From positions 1 through 50,530 of the forward strand of contig JAUYQH010000003.1 of the NCBI GenBank assembly GCA_030697365.1: a stretch of 50,530 nt of DNA. Direction: 5' to 3'. Source of the DNA: Novosphingobium sp. Its GTDB lineage: Bacteria; Pseudomonadota; Alphaproteobacteria; Sphingomonadales; Sphingomonadaceae. A program made the position numbers and the translations under genes. Each line of letters opens with the position of its first letter. The stretch's first letter is position 1. Below the pieces are notes generated by a model. That model ran no database searches, was not told the DNA's origin, and saw only the letters and a program-made list of their open reading frames with translations. This document shows, in pieces, positions 24,866 through 32,732 of this stretch.

Positions 24866-25201
24866 TCAGACCGTCGAAGCCACCCCGATCAATACGCAGG
24901 CGCCCGAAAGAAGCCCGATCCGGAGCCACGAAGCCTGCTCCTGAAACAGGATCACCGCAACAGCGATAGTCGCCAAGGGAACCAGCGCAGCCAGGATAGG
25001 CATGATCAGCGAAAGCGCCATGCCCTGGCGGATCGTCTCGGCGAGAAGGTAAAACGAAACCACGTAAACCGCCAGACACGCCATGGTCCACATCGGATCG
25101 CGGAAGCCCATGGTCTTGACCAGCATGCTCGCGCCGATGACTTGGGTAACTGTGACCAGCGCGACCATCGTCACCGCGCGAAGGGGTATCTGCTCGAACA
25201 T
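24866..25201 (-). CDS. SMR/DMT-family small membrane protein lacking the key Glu
   Basis: This 111-aa protein has four hydrophobic segments and the length of small multidrug resistance proteins. Its first helix, VTQVIGASMLVKTMGF, aligns with AEVIGTTLMK of EmrE-type pumps, and the second, VVSFYLLAETI, also fits. Residue 20 is Gln where the family has its essential membrane-embedded Glu, so proton-coupled drug export is doubtful. It begins five bases after the SDR stop on the same strand and converges on the CoA synthetase one base away. It could be a regulatory or hetero-oligomer partner, or a transporter for a neutral compound. Confidence 0.75.
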   Translation of the reverse strand: MFEQIPLRAVTMVALVTVTQVIGASMLVKTMGFRDPMWTMACLAVYVVSFYLLAETIRQGMALSLIMPILAALVPLATIAVAVILFQEQASWLRIGLLSGACVLIGVASTV

Positions 25202-25206
25202 GGCGG

Positions 25207-26010
25207 TTATGCTCCCGTTGCCTTGGCGACCGCGGCCTGGATTTCACCGCTGCTCGGGTTCCGGCGCAGGGTCAGTCCGCCGTTCACCTGCAAGTTCTCG
25301 CCGGTCATGAAGCATTCGTCGCTCGCCAGCCACACCGCTGCGGCTGCGATATCGTCCGAAGTGCCGATCCGGCCGAGCGGGTAGCCGGCTAGAAATGCGT
25401 CGAACAACCCGGGCACCTGCTTGGCCTCGGCGGTCATCGGCGTATCGGTCAGCCCGGGCGAGATCGAGTTGGCGCGGATCCCCTCGCTGCCGAACTCGTT
25501 CGCGACGCAGCGGATGACGTGGTCCGTACCCGCCTTTGTGCCCATGTAGGCGGCATGATCGTTGAGCATGATGACGGCGGTTGCCGAGCTGATCTGAATG
25601 ATCGAGCCGCCCCGACCACCCAAGCTGCGCGCCATCTTGCGGATCATCGCCTGGAAGAACTGGTGAGGGCCGATGAACTGCAGCGCGGTCATCGCCTCGA
25701 GGTCCGCGCGGGTCGTCGAGAGGAACGGCTTGAGCAAGCCCCAACCTGTGGCGTTGACCGCGATGTCGATCGCCCCGAGCTTATCCGCCGCAGTCTGCGC
25801 AAGAGCGTTGACGCTGGCCTCGCTCGTCAGGTCGCAAACCGCCCAGTCGCATCCGGTCTCCTTCGCGAAGGCGGACAATACTCCGTCCTTGCGCCCTGAA
25901 ACGAGAACCCGCGCGCCTTCGGCTACGAAGCGCCGGGCGATGTGCTGGCCCATGTTGTCCGGGCTGCTCGCGCCCAGCAGTACCGCTGTCTTGCCGGCCA
26001 GTCGGCCCAT
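25207..26010 (-). CDS. SDR-family oxidoreductase with an extended glycine loop
   Basis: This 267-aa SDR starts at ATG 26010 (MGRLAGK); the open frame reaches well past it without conservation. The cofactor loop reads GASSPDNMG (13-21), longer than the classical TGxxxGxG. The NAG strand is VNATG, and the catalytic pair is Tyr155/Lys159 in YMGTK. The C-terminal tail of about 20 residues after QVNGGLTL is unusual. It is co-transcribed with the SMR-like gene and divergent from another SDR. Confidence 0.88.
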   Translation of the reverse strand: MGRLAGKTAVLLGASSPDNMGQHIARRFVAEGARVLVSGRKDGVLSAFAKETGCDWAVCDLTSEASVNALAQTAADKLGAIDIAVNATGWGLLKPFLSTTRADLEAMTALQFIGPHQFFQAMIRKMARSLGGRGGSIIQISSATAVIMLNDHAAYMGTKAGTDHVIRCVANEFGSEGIRANSISPGLTDTPMTAEAKQVPGLFDAFLAGYPLGRIGTSDDIAAAAVWLASDECFMTGENLQVNGGLTLRRNPSSGEIQAAVAKATGA

Positions 26011-26142
26011 CCTTTGCGCTCCCGCTGATTGTAGGCGCCCTGCTAACACGCAGCCCGCCGCGCCAGTCCTGTTCAAAAGGGGAGTGGCTGGCGATTGAAG
26101 CCCCGCGCAGTACGGTATGCGAAATGCAGCAGGAGACGACGC

Positions 26143-26904
26143 GTGGATCTGGGGCTCAAAGGATTTAGAGCGGTGCTCGTGGGGGCAAACGGTGGCATTG
26201 GCCGCAAGGTCGCGCACGCCCTCGCAGCCGAAGGATGCCACGTCGCGGTTTGCGGGCGAAGCCAGGACAAGGTCGATAAGATCGCGGGCGAACTCGCCGC
26301 CAGCGGGGTGACAGTCCACGCCGAAGCGCTCGATGTCACCGATGCGGCGGCGGTTCCTGCCTTCGTCGAACGCGCAGCGGTTGCGCTCGGTGGATGCGAT
26401 ATCTTCATCAGTTTTACTTCGGTCAATCCGGGAGAGGACTCCGATGCCGCCTGGCAACTGGTTCTCGATACCGATATCCTGCCGTTGCGGCGCGGGATCG
26501 CGGCCGCTCGACCCTTTCTAAGAGAGTCGGGCAATGGCTCGGTGATCTGCATGAGCTCGACCGGGGCGGTCGAGGAGTTCATGGGGGTGCAGCCCTACAA
26601 CGCGCTCAAGGCCGCGGTGATGGCCTATTCCGCCGCGCTTTCGCAGACTTTCGCGGCCGAGGGTATCCGCGTGAACTGCATCACTCCCGGGCCGGTGTGG
26701 ACCGAAGATGGGCCGTGGGTGCATATCAAGGAAAACATGCGCGAATTCTACGACGGGATCGTCGCTCAATTGCCGCTGGGCGCGCTGACCTCGGGTGAAG
26801 ACTTGGCGAGGACGATCACTTTCGTCGCTTCGCCCGCCTGCAAGACGATGACCGGGGCTAACATCGTCGTCGACAGCGGCCTCACCAAACGGGTGCAGTT
26901 CTAG
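26143..26904 (+). CDS. SDR-family oxidoreductase
   Basis: This 253-aa SDR starts at GTG 26143 with AGGAGA six bases upstream; the 16 codons before it look unconserved. Motifs are VGANGGIG (13-20) and Tyr152/Lys156 in YNALK. The usual NNAG is replaced by FISFTSVN, as in some divergent SDRs. It is followed after 11 bases by a VOC protein, with which it shares a transcript. Confidence 0.88.
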   Translation: MDLGLKGFRAVLVGANGGIGRKVAHALAAEGCHVAVCGRSQDKVDKIAGELAASGVTVHAEALDVTDAAAVPAFVERAAVALGGCDIFISFTSVNPGEDSDAAWQLVLDTDILPLRRGIAAARPFLRESGNGSVICMSSTGAVEEFMGVQPYNALKAAVMAYSAALSQTFAAEGIRVNCITPGPVWTEDGPWVHIKENMREFYDGIVAQLPLGALTSGEDLARTITFVASPACKTMTGANIVVDSGLTKRVQF

Positions 26905-26915
26905 GGAGAGTGGCC

Positions 26916-27410
26916 ATGGGGATCGGTGTTCAGGGCGTCCACCACATCGGCATCTCGGTGCCCGATCTCGCCAAGGCGCGCGAATTTTACATCGACCTGC
27001 TCGGCGCGGTCGAGGAAGTCGCCCCGTTGAGTTGGCGCGACAACGCCTTCATCGATAGCGTCGTCGGGCTGCGAGGAAGCGCGGCGAACCAGTTCATGTG
27101 CCGCCTCGGCAACACGCATATCGAGGTCTTCGAATACCTCGCACCGCGGTCGTCCCCGCAGGATCCCGACCGGGGAGTGAACCAGTTCGGCTACACCCAT
27201 ATCGCGCTGCAAGTCGATGATTTGCGCGCCTGCTATGACCGCTTGGTGGCGGCGGGCATCCGCGTTCACGCCGAACCCGCTTGGGAGGCGATCAAGGTTG
27301 CGAAAGATGGCTCGAAGTCCGGCTATTCAGCGACCTATTGCCGGGATTTTTTCGGCAACGTGTTCGAGATCATGGAGATCCACGACAACGACGAAGTCCT
27401 GCCGATCTAG
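26916..27410 (+). CDS. VOC-superfamily (glyoxalase-like) protein
   Basis: This 164-aa protein has two beta-alpha-beta-beta-beta modules, the first opening GVHHIGISVPDLAKAREFY and the second FGYTHIALQVDDL. Metal-ligand positions appear filled: His near residue 9-10, Glu in HIEVFEY, His in THIALQV, and Glu in GNVFEIME. ATG 26916 is preferred over the GTG at 26910 because GGGAGAG sits five bases before it. VOC enzymes include epimerases, isomerases, glyoxalases and extradiol dioxygenases; at this size an isomerase/epimerase is likelier than a dioxygenase. Confidence 0.85.
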   Translation: MGIGVQGVHHIGISVPDLAKAREFYIDLLGAVEEVAPLSWRDNAFIDSVVGLRGSAANQFMCRLGNTHIEVFEYLAPRSSPQDPDRGVNQFGYTHIALQVDDLRACYDRLVAAGIRVHAEPAWEAIKVAKDGSKSGYSATYCRDFFGNVFEIMEIHDNDEVLPI

Positions 27411-27421
27411 GCTGGCCGCGA

Positions 27422-28435
27422 CTAGGCGATCTTCAGGATGAGCTTGCCGGTGTTGGCGCCGCTGAACAGCCGCATGAACGCAGGATAGGCGTCCTCGAGC
27501 CCGTGCTGGATATCCTCGTCGATTCGCAGTCGGCCTTCCCCCAGCCATTGCGCCATCGCCGCGCCGCCCTCGGCAAAGCGATCGACGTAATCGGCGATCA
27601 GGAAGCCATGGACGGTGGCGCGCTTTACGAGCACCTGCCACAGATTGCGCGCGCCGACTTTGGAAACCGAATTGTATTCGCTGATCAGCCCGCACAGCAC
27701 GATCCGCGCATTAATTGCCAGGTTCATCAGCTCGGCGTCGAGCACCGTGCCGCCGACGTTTTCGAACACGATGTCCGCTCCGCCCGGAGCCGCGGCGGCA
27801 ATCTCGGCGGCCAGCGCATCAACCGACTTTCCCTTGTAGTCGATCGCCACGTCGAAGCCGTACTTCTCAGTCAGACGGCGGCATTTGTCTGCGCCGCCGG
27901 CAATGCCGATCGTCCGGCAGCCCACGATCTTGCCGAGTTGACCGACCATTGATCCCACCGCGCCCGCCGCGCCGGAAACCAGCAGTGTCTCGCCCGCGAC
28001 GGGCTTCGCGGTATCGAGCAATCCGAAGTAGGCGGTCAGCCCAACCGCGCCCAGCGCCGAAAGAAACCGCGATGGATTATCGACCTGGCTGACGTCGATC
28101 GGGCTGGTAAACCCGCCCGGGGCGACCAGCGAGTAGTCTTCCAACGCATTGAGACCCATCACCCACTGCCCTGGGGCGAAACTGGGATTGCCAGAGGCGT
28201 GGACCACGCCCACGGTGGTTGCCCGTACCGGATCGCCGAGCGGAATCGGCGGCATGTAGCTGGGGGCGTCGTCCATCCATCCGCGCTGCGCCGGGTCGAG
28301 CGAGGCGAAGTGGTTGCGGACAATAAAGCTGCCCGCGGGCGTATCGCCCAGCGGTTCCTCGACAAGGTCGAAATCGTCGGGCAGGGGATCGCCTACGGGG
28401 CGGCGGACCAGCTTGAAGCGGCGGTTGACTGGCAT
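27422..28435 (-). CDS. zinc-free MDR-family NADP-dependent reductase
   Basis: This 337-aa medium-chain reductase belongs to the group of leukotriene B4 12-hydroxydehydrogenase/curcumin-reductase-like enzymes, which reduce C=C bonds of enones and use no zinc. It has SLDPAQRGWM and PSYMPP in the catalytic domain, the Rossmann motif SGAAGAVGSMVGQLGK, and IDYKG further on. The ATG at 28435 starts MPVNRRFKLVRRP; the open frame beyond is a shadow. It converges on the VOC gene and is divergent from receptor 2. Confidence 0.88.
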   Translation of the reverse strand: MPVNRRFKLVRRPVGDPLPDDFDLVEEPLGDTPAGSFIVRNHFASLDPAQRGWMDDAPSYMPPIPLGDPVRATTVGVVHASGNPSFAPGQWVMGLNALEDYSLVAPGGFTSPIDVSQVDNPSRFLSALGAVGLTAYFGLLDTAKPVAGETLLVSGAAGAVGSMVGQLGKIVGCRTIGIAGGADKCRRLTEKYGFDVAIDYKGKSVDALAAEIAAAAPGGADIVFENVGGTVLDAELMNLAINARIVLCGLISEYNSVSKVGARNLWQVLVKRATVHGFLIADYVDRFAEGGAAMAQWLGEGRLRIDEDIQHGLEDAYPAFMRLFSGANTGKLILKIA

Positions 28436-28584
28436 CGTTCTCGATCTCCGAATGACGATCTCCTCGCGCGCCGCGTCCACCCTCGCACCTGTAACTTGTT
28501 GCAGTACGGTTCGTCCGATTGGCAGCTTAAAGAGCCGCCGTCGATGAAAGCCGCTACAAACGCGGTCGTTGAGGGAGGGAAACA

Positions 28585-30855
28585 ATGCGTTTTGTTCGCC
28601 ATGCTCTACTGGGCGCAGTATCTGCAACTGCAATGGCCGGTTTCGCCTTGCCCGCGCTGGCGCAGGAAGCGGCATCGCCCGGGGGAGAAACCGACGAAGC
28701 ACCCGCAATCGACGCCAACGAGATCATCGTCTCGGCCCGCCGCCGCGACGAATCACTCCAGGACACGCCCGTCGCGATCACCGCGATTAACGCTGCAATG
28801 CTTGAGAACAAGGCTTCGACCAATATCGGCGACTTGCAAGGCGCCGCACCCAACCTGCTGATCACCCAGCAGAACTCGGGTGCGCAGGCGGCCAACCTGT
28901 CGATCCGAGGGTTGACCTATGCCGACATCGAGAAGTCGCAGGAACCAACCGTGGGCGTGGTTGTCGACGGCGTGTTCATCGGTACCAATACCGGCCAATT
29001 GCTCGACTTCTTCGACATCGAACAGATCGAGGTCCTGCGCGGGCCGCAGGGTACGCTGTTCGGCCGCAACACCATCGGCGGCGTGATCAACATCAAGCGC
29101 ACACGCCCGACGATGGAGACGGGCGGCAAGATCGAGGCCACTTACGGCAAGTTTGACAGCAAGGCGCTGCGCACGGTGCTCAACTTCGGCATCGGCGACG
29201 TGCTGGGCGTCAAGGGCTTCTATTTCCACAATGAGAGCGACGGTTTCCACCGCAACGGGATCACCGGCAAGCGCGCCGGCGGTTCGGAGAGCGACAACTA
29301 TGGCGTCTCCTTCTTGGTGCGTCCTCTCGAGAGCGATTTCGACGCGCTGCTGACGATCGAGAAGCAGGAGCAGACTTTCGAGCCGGTCAATTCTAACATC
29401 GCCCAGACCGGCGAATTGTTCTGCCTCTTCGAGCCCGCCAATGAGTGCAACCGCAACACTACCGGCGATCTCTACACGGTGTTCAACAGCCCTGCGATCA
29501 GCAAGTACGATGCGCCCTCGGCCACGCTCGAGATGAACGCCTCGCTGGGCGCAGTGAAGTTGACCTCGGTGACCGGATATCGCAAATCGCGCGAGTTCCA
29601 GACGCAGGATTTCGATGCGTCGAGCGTCGATCTCTATTACACCCTGCGTAGCCAGAACTACAAGCAGTTCAGCCAGGAACTGCGCGCTGCCGGAGACTTC
29701 GGCGACGCTTTCGACTACGTCGTCGGTGGCTACTATTTCAAGTCCAGTTACAATCTCGTGCAGTTCACCCGGCTGTTCGCTTTCAATACCGCACTCGACC
29801 CGCGGGTGGCCGATACCAACGCCCAGTCGGTCAACGGCGACACCAAGTCCTATGCGGTGTTCGGCGACTTCAACTGGGGGTTCGCAGAGAATTTCCGCCT
29901 GTCCTTCGGAGGCCGCTACACCCACGACCGCAAGAAGCTGCGCAACGCCTTCGCCACCACCGGACTGGTCGGTCAGGGCAGCGGCAGCTTCAGTAAGTTC
30001 ACGCCCAAGATCGGCGTCGATTACCGTCCCAACGCGAACACGATGGTCTATGCCAGCTGGTCACGCGGGTATCGTTCGGGCGGCTTCTCGCCCCGCGCCG
30101 CTACCGCGCTCACCGCGGGCGTGGCGTATCAGCCGGAAACCGTCGACAGCTATGAAGTGGGTGCCAAGCTCGACCTGCTCGACCGCATGCTGCAGTTCAA
30201 CGTCGCGGCGTTCTATTCGGACTACAAGGATCTCCAGCAGAACACGACGATTCCCGGCGGCCCCACAGGCAACCAGACGATCACCTCGAATGTCGGTTCG
30301 GCCAAGATCAAGGGGCTCGAGATCGACGCCACGCTGCGGCCTACCGAAGGCTTGCGGCTGACCGCGACCATGGGCCTGCTCGACAGCGAGTTCAACGGCT
30401 TCATTGTCGGCAACATCTCGCCCACGGGCGCGCTGGTTCCGTTCAACTATTCGGCCAACGATCCGATCTACAGCCCGAAGGTTTCGGGTTCGCTCGGTGC
30501 CGAGTACACTGCGCCGACCGGTTTTGGCGAGATCGTCGGCTCGATCGGCTATCGCTACATCGGGCGTTACGACCAACAGATTTCGCTCGGGCCGCTGACC
30601 GGCAACTTCGCCACCGGGCCAGTGAGCGTCAACGGCAATGATCCGCGCGTGCGGACCGATCGCCAGAACCTCCTCGACGCCAGCCTTACCGCTAGGTTCA
30701 AGCTGGGCGGGAGTGAGGCTTATCTAACCGCGTTCGGGCGTAACCTGCTCGACGACCGCGGTACCACCGCCGCGTTCACCGTGGCCGGGCTGTGGTCATT
30801 TGCTTCGGCACGCGAACCGCAGACCTACGGCGTCACCGCCGGGATCAAGTTTTGA
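28585..30855 (+). CDS. TonB-dependent outer-membrane receptor (2 of 3)
   Basis: This 756-aa receptor starts behind GAGGGAGGG. The signal peptide ends ALA/QE near residue 26, followed by EIIVSARRRDES and a plug with RGPQGTLFGRNTIGG; the barrel ends YGVTAGIKF with the C-terminal Phe. The plug's GRNTIGG sequence is shared with receptor 3 at 32733 and differs from GANTTGG in receptor 1. An SDR gene follows two bases later in the same operon, tying uptake to oxidation. Confidence 0.93.
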   Translation: MRFVRHALLGAVSATAMAGFALPALAQEAASPGGETDEAPAIDANEIIVSARRRDESLQDTPVAITAINAAMLENKASTNIGDLQGAAPNLLITQQNSGAQAANLSIRGLTYADIEKSQEPTVGVVVDGVFIGTNTGQLLDFFDIEQIEVLRGPQGTLFGRNTIGGVINIKRTRPTMETGGKIEATYGKFDSKALRTVLNFGIGDVLGVKGFYFHNESDGFHRNGITGKRAGGSESDNYGVSFLVRPLESDFDALLTIEKQEQTFEPVNSNIAQTGELFCLFEPANECNRNTTGDLYTVFNSPAISKYDAPSATLEMNASLGAVKLTSVTGYRKSREFQTQDFDASSVDLYYTLRSQNYKQFSQELRAAGDFGDAFDYVVGGYYFKSSYNLVQFTRLFAFNTALDPRVADTNAQSVNGDTKSYAVFGDFNWGFAENFRLSFGGRYTHDRKKLRNAFATTGLVGQGSGSFSKFTPKIGVDYRPNANTMVYASWSRGYRSGGFSPRAATALTAGVAYQPETVDSYEVGAKLDLLDRMLQFNVAAFYSDYKDLQQNTTIPGGPTGNQTITSNVGSAKIKGLEIDATLRPTEGLRLTATMGLLDSEFNGFIVGNISPTGALVPFNYSANDPIYSPKVSGSLGAEYTAPTGFGEIVGSIGYRYIGRYDQQISLGPLTGNFATGPVSVNGNDPRVRTDRQNLLDASLTARFKLGGSEAYLTAFGRNLLDDRGTTAAFTVAGLWSFASAREPQTYGVTAGIKF

Positions 30856-30857
30856 GC

Positions 30858-31625
30858 ATGGCGGGCAGGCTAGCCGGGAAGGTTGCGCTGGTCACCGGCG
30901 GCGCTTCGGTCCCCGGGCTGGGGAGCGCGACCGCGATCCGCTTCGCCGAGGAAGGCGCGATGGTCTATCTGACCGACCGCGACGGCGGGGGGGCTGAAAA
31001 GGTCGCCGCATTGATTCGCGCGGCTGGTGGCAAAGCCACTTCACTGGCCCAGGACGTAACCAGCGAGGCCGATTGGGACGCGGTGATGGCGCTGATTGAC
31101 GCCGAGCAGGGCCGCTTCGACGTGCTGGTCAACAATGCCGGGATCGCGGTGTTGCGGATGATCGAGGATTTCACCAGCGACGACTGGAAGCTGCAGAACG
31201 ACGTGAATCTCAACAGCGTGTTCTATGGCACCAAGCGTGCGGTTCTGGCGATGCGCAAGGCGGGGAACGGCGGCTCGATCATCAATATCTCGTCGGTCGC
31301 CGGATTGTTCGGGGTGCCGGCATGCGGCGCTTATGCCGCTGCCAAGGGCGGGGTGCGGCTGTTCTCGAAGGTGATCGCGGTAGAGTGCGCCAAGGACAAG
31401 ATCCGCTGCAACAGCGTCCATCCGGGGATGATCCTGACCAACATGCAGGGCGTCGCCGAGGAGGACAACGCGGCCAACTATGACGCAACGCTGGCGCTGA
31501 TCCCGATGGGATACATGGGCGACCCGCTCGACATCGCTAACATGAACCTGTTCCTCGCCTCGGATGAATCTCGCTACGTCACCGGTACCGAAATGGTGGT
31601 CGATGGGGGCATGAACGCGACGTAG
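30858..31625 (+). CDS. SDR-family oxidoreductase
   Basis: This 255-aa SDR starts at ATG 30858, two bases after the receptor stop. The glycine motif, TGGASVPGLG (13-22), carries a two-residue insertion compared with TGGASGLG. VNNAG and Tyr159/Lys163 (YAAAK) are intact, and the end EMVVDGGM is typical. It converges on an MDR gene three bases away. Confidence 0.9.
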   Translation: MAGRLAGKVALVTGGASVPGLGSATAIRFAEEGAMVYLTDRDGGGAEKVAALIRAAGGKATSLAQDVTSEADWDAVMALIDAEQGRFDVLVNNAGIAVLRMIEDFTSDDWKLQNDVNLNSVFYGTKRAVLAMRKAGNGGSIINISSVAGLFGVPACGAYAAAKGGVRLFSKVIAVECAKDKIRCNSVHPGMILTNMQGVAEEDNAANYDATLALIPMGYMGDPLDIANMNLFLASDESRYVTGTEMVVDGGMNAT

Positions 31626-31628
31626 CTC

Positions 31629-32639
31629 TCAGACGCGGACATCGACGATGACCTTGCCGATGTTGCGCCCGGTCATCATCCGCTCGTAGGCGAGCAGCAC
31701 GTTGTCGAGGCCCCTGGTCTCGTCGAACCGGATCGTCAGTTTGCCCTCGTCGTACCACTGGCGCAAAATGGGCAGGAACTCGGCCCCGCGCTCTAGAAAA
31801 TCGGGGATGAAGAAGCCCTCGACCCGCAGCCGGCGCATCAAAATCTGGTCGAACCGCGCCGGGCCAGGCAGCGCTTCGTCGCTGTCGTAGGTGGCGACCA
31901 TCCCGCAGATCGCGACTCTCCCGTAGTGCGCCATGTTGGGCAGCACAGCATCAAGGATTGGCCCGCCGACGTTGTCGAAATAGGCATTGAGCCCACCCGG
32001 AATGTCGGCGAGCGCCGCGGCCACGTCCTCGCCCTTGTAGTCTATCGCCAGGTCGACTCTCAATTCATCGCGCAGATAATTGCACTTGTCGGGTCCCCCG
32101 GCGATCCCCACCACCTTTGCGCCGAGGTTGCGCGCCACCTGGCAAGCCAGGCTGCCCGTCGCCCCCGCTGCTGCGGAGACCGCGACCCAGTCGCCCGGCT
32201 GCACTGCTGCAACTTCCCTGATTCCGACATACGCGGTCCAGGCATTCATTCCGAGCACGCCGAAATGCTGACGCGGATCGGCGACGCCTTCATCGACCAC
32301 GACCAAGCCTGCGGCATCGGCCGAAACGGTAGCGAACGCGGCCCATTGCCCGAACCCGCGGACCAGCGCGCCCTCGGGAAAACGTGGATCGCGGCTCTCG
32401 CTCACCCGCCCGAGCACCACCCCGACCATCGCCGATCCGAGCGGCAAGGGTGGCTGATATCCATCAGTACGCGGGGTCATCCACATGCGCGTGCCCGCGT
32501 CCATCGACAGCCAACCAACCCGTATTCGCACCTCGTCTTCGCACAGCGGTGCCAGTGGGGCCTCGTGCAAGCTCAGCGCTTTTGCGAAATCGGTGCCCTC
32601 GGGATGACGGTCGAGCAGCCAGTAGCGGTTGGTCGTCAC
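31629..32639 (-). CDS. zinc-free MDR-family NADP-dependent reductase
   Basis: This 336-aa enone-reductase-like protein starts at GTG 32639 (MTTNRYWLLDRHPEG). It shows SMDAGTRMWM in the catalytic domain, the Rossmann motif SAAAGATGSLACQVARN, and FDNVGG near the centre. It is the most divergent of the three MDR paralogues in the island. It lies 93 bases after receptor 3 on the same strand, with a possible weak hairpin between. The ribosome binding site is not obvious. Confidence 0.87.
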   Translation of the reverse strand: MTTNRYWLLDRHPEGTDFAKALSLHEAPLAPLCEDEVRIRVGWLSMDAGTRMWMTPRTDGYQPPLPLGSAMVGVVLGRVSESRDPRFPEGALVRGFGQWAAFATVSADAAGLVVVDEGVADPRQHFGVLGMNAWTAYVGIREVAAVQPGDWVAVSAAAGATGSLACQVARNLGAKVVGIAGGPDKCNYLRDELRVDLAIDYKGEDVAAALADIPGGLNAYFDNVGGPILDAVLPNMAHYGRVAICGMVATYDSDEALPGPARFDQILMRRLRVEGFFIPDFLERGAEFLPILRQWYDEGKLTIRFDETRGLDNVLLAYERMMTGRNIGKVIVDVRV

Positions 32640-32679
32640 GCGGTGCTTACCCTTCGCTTGGTGGGCCGGGAAAGCCAAC

Positions 32680-32703
32680 GCCCGCCCCGGCAAGGGGACG
32701 GGC
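32680..32703 (-). terminator. possible weak hairpin after receptor 3
   Basis: On the minus strand a 9-bp GC-rich stem with one mismatch (arms 32680-32688 and 32695-32703) follows the receptor stop by about 30 bases. The downstream sequence GTTGGCTTT has only a poor U-run, so it may be an attenuator or nothing. Confidence 0.3.
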
Positions 32704-32732
32704 GCCGGCTACCCTTAAAGGGAAAGAATAGG

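Noticed and set aside
26916..27410. An extradiol ring-cleavage dioxygenase
   Set aside because: The VOC fold fits, but the protein is much shorter than typical type I extradiol enzymes and the context favours an isomerase or epimerase.
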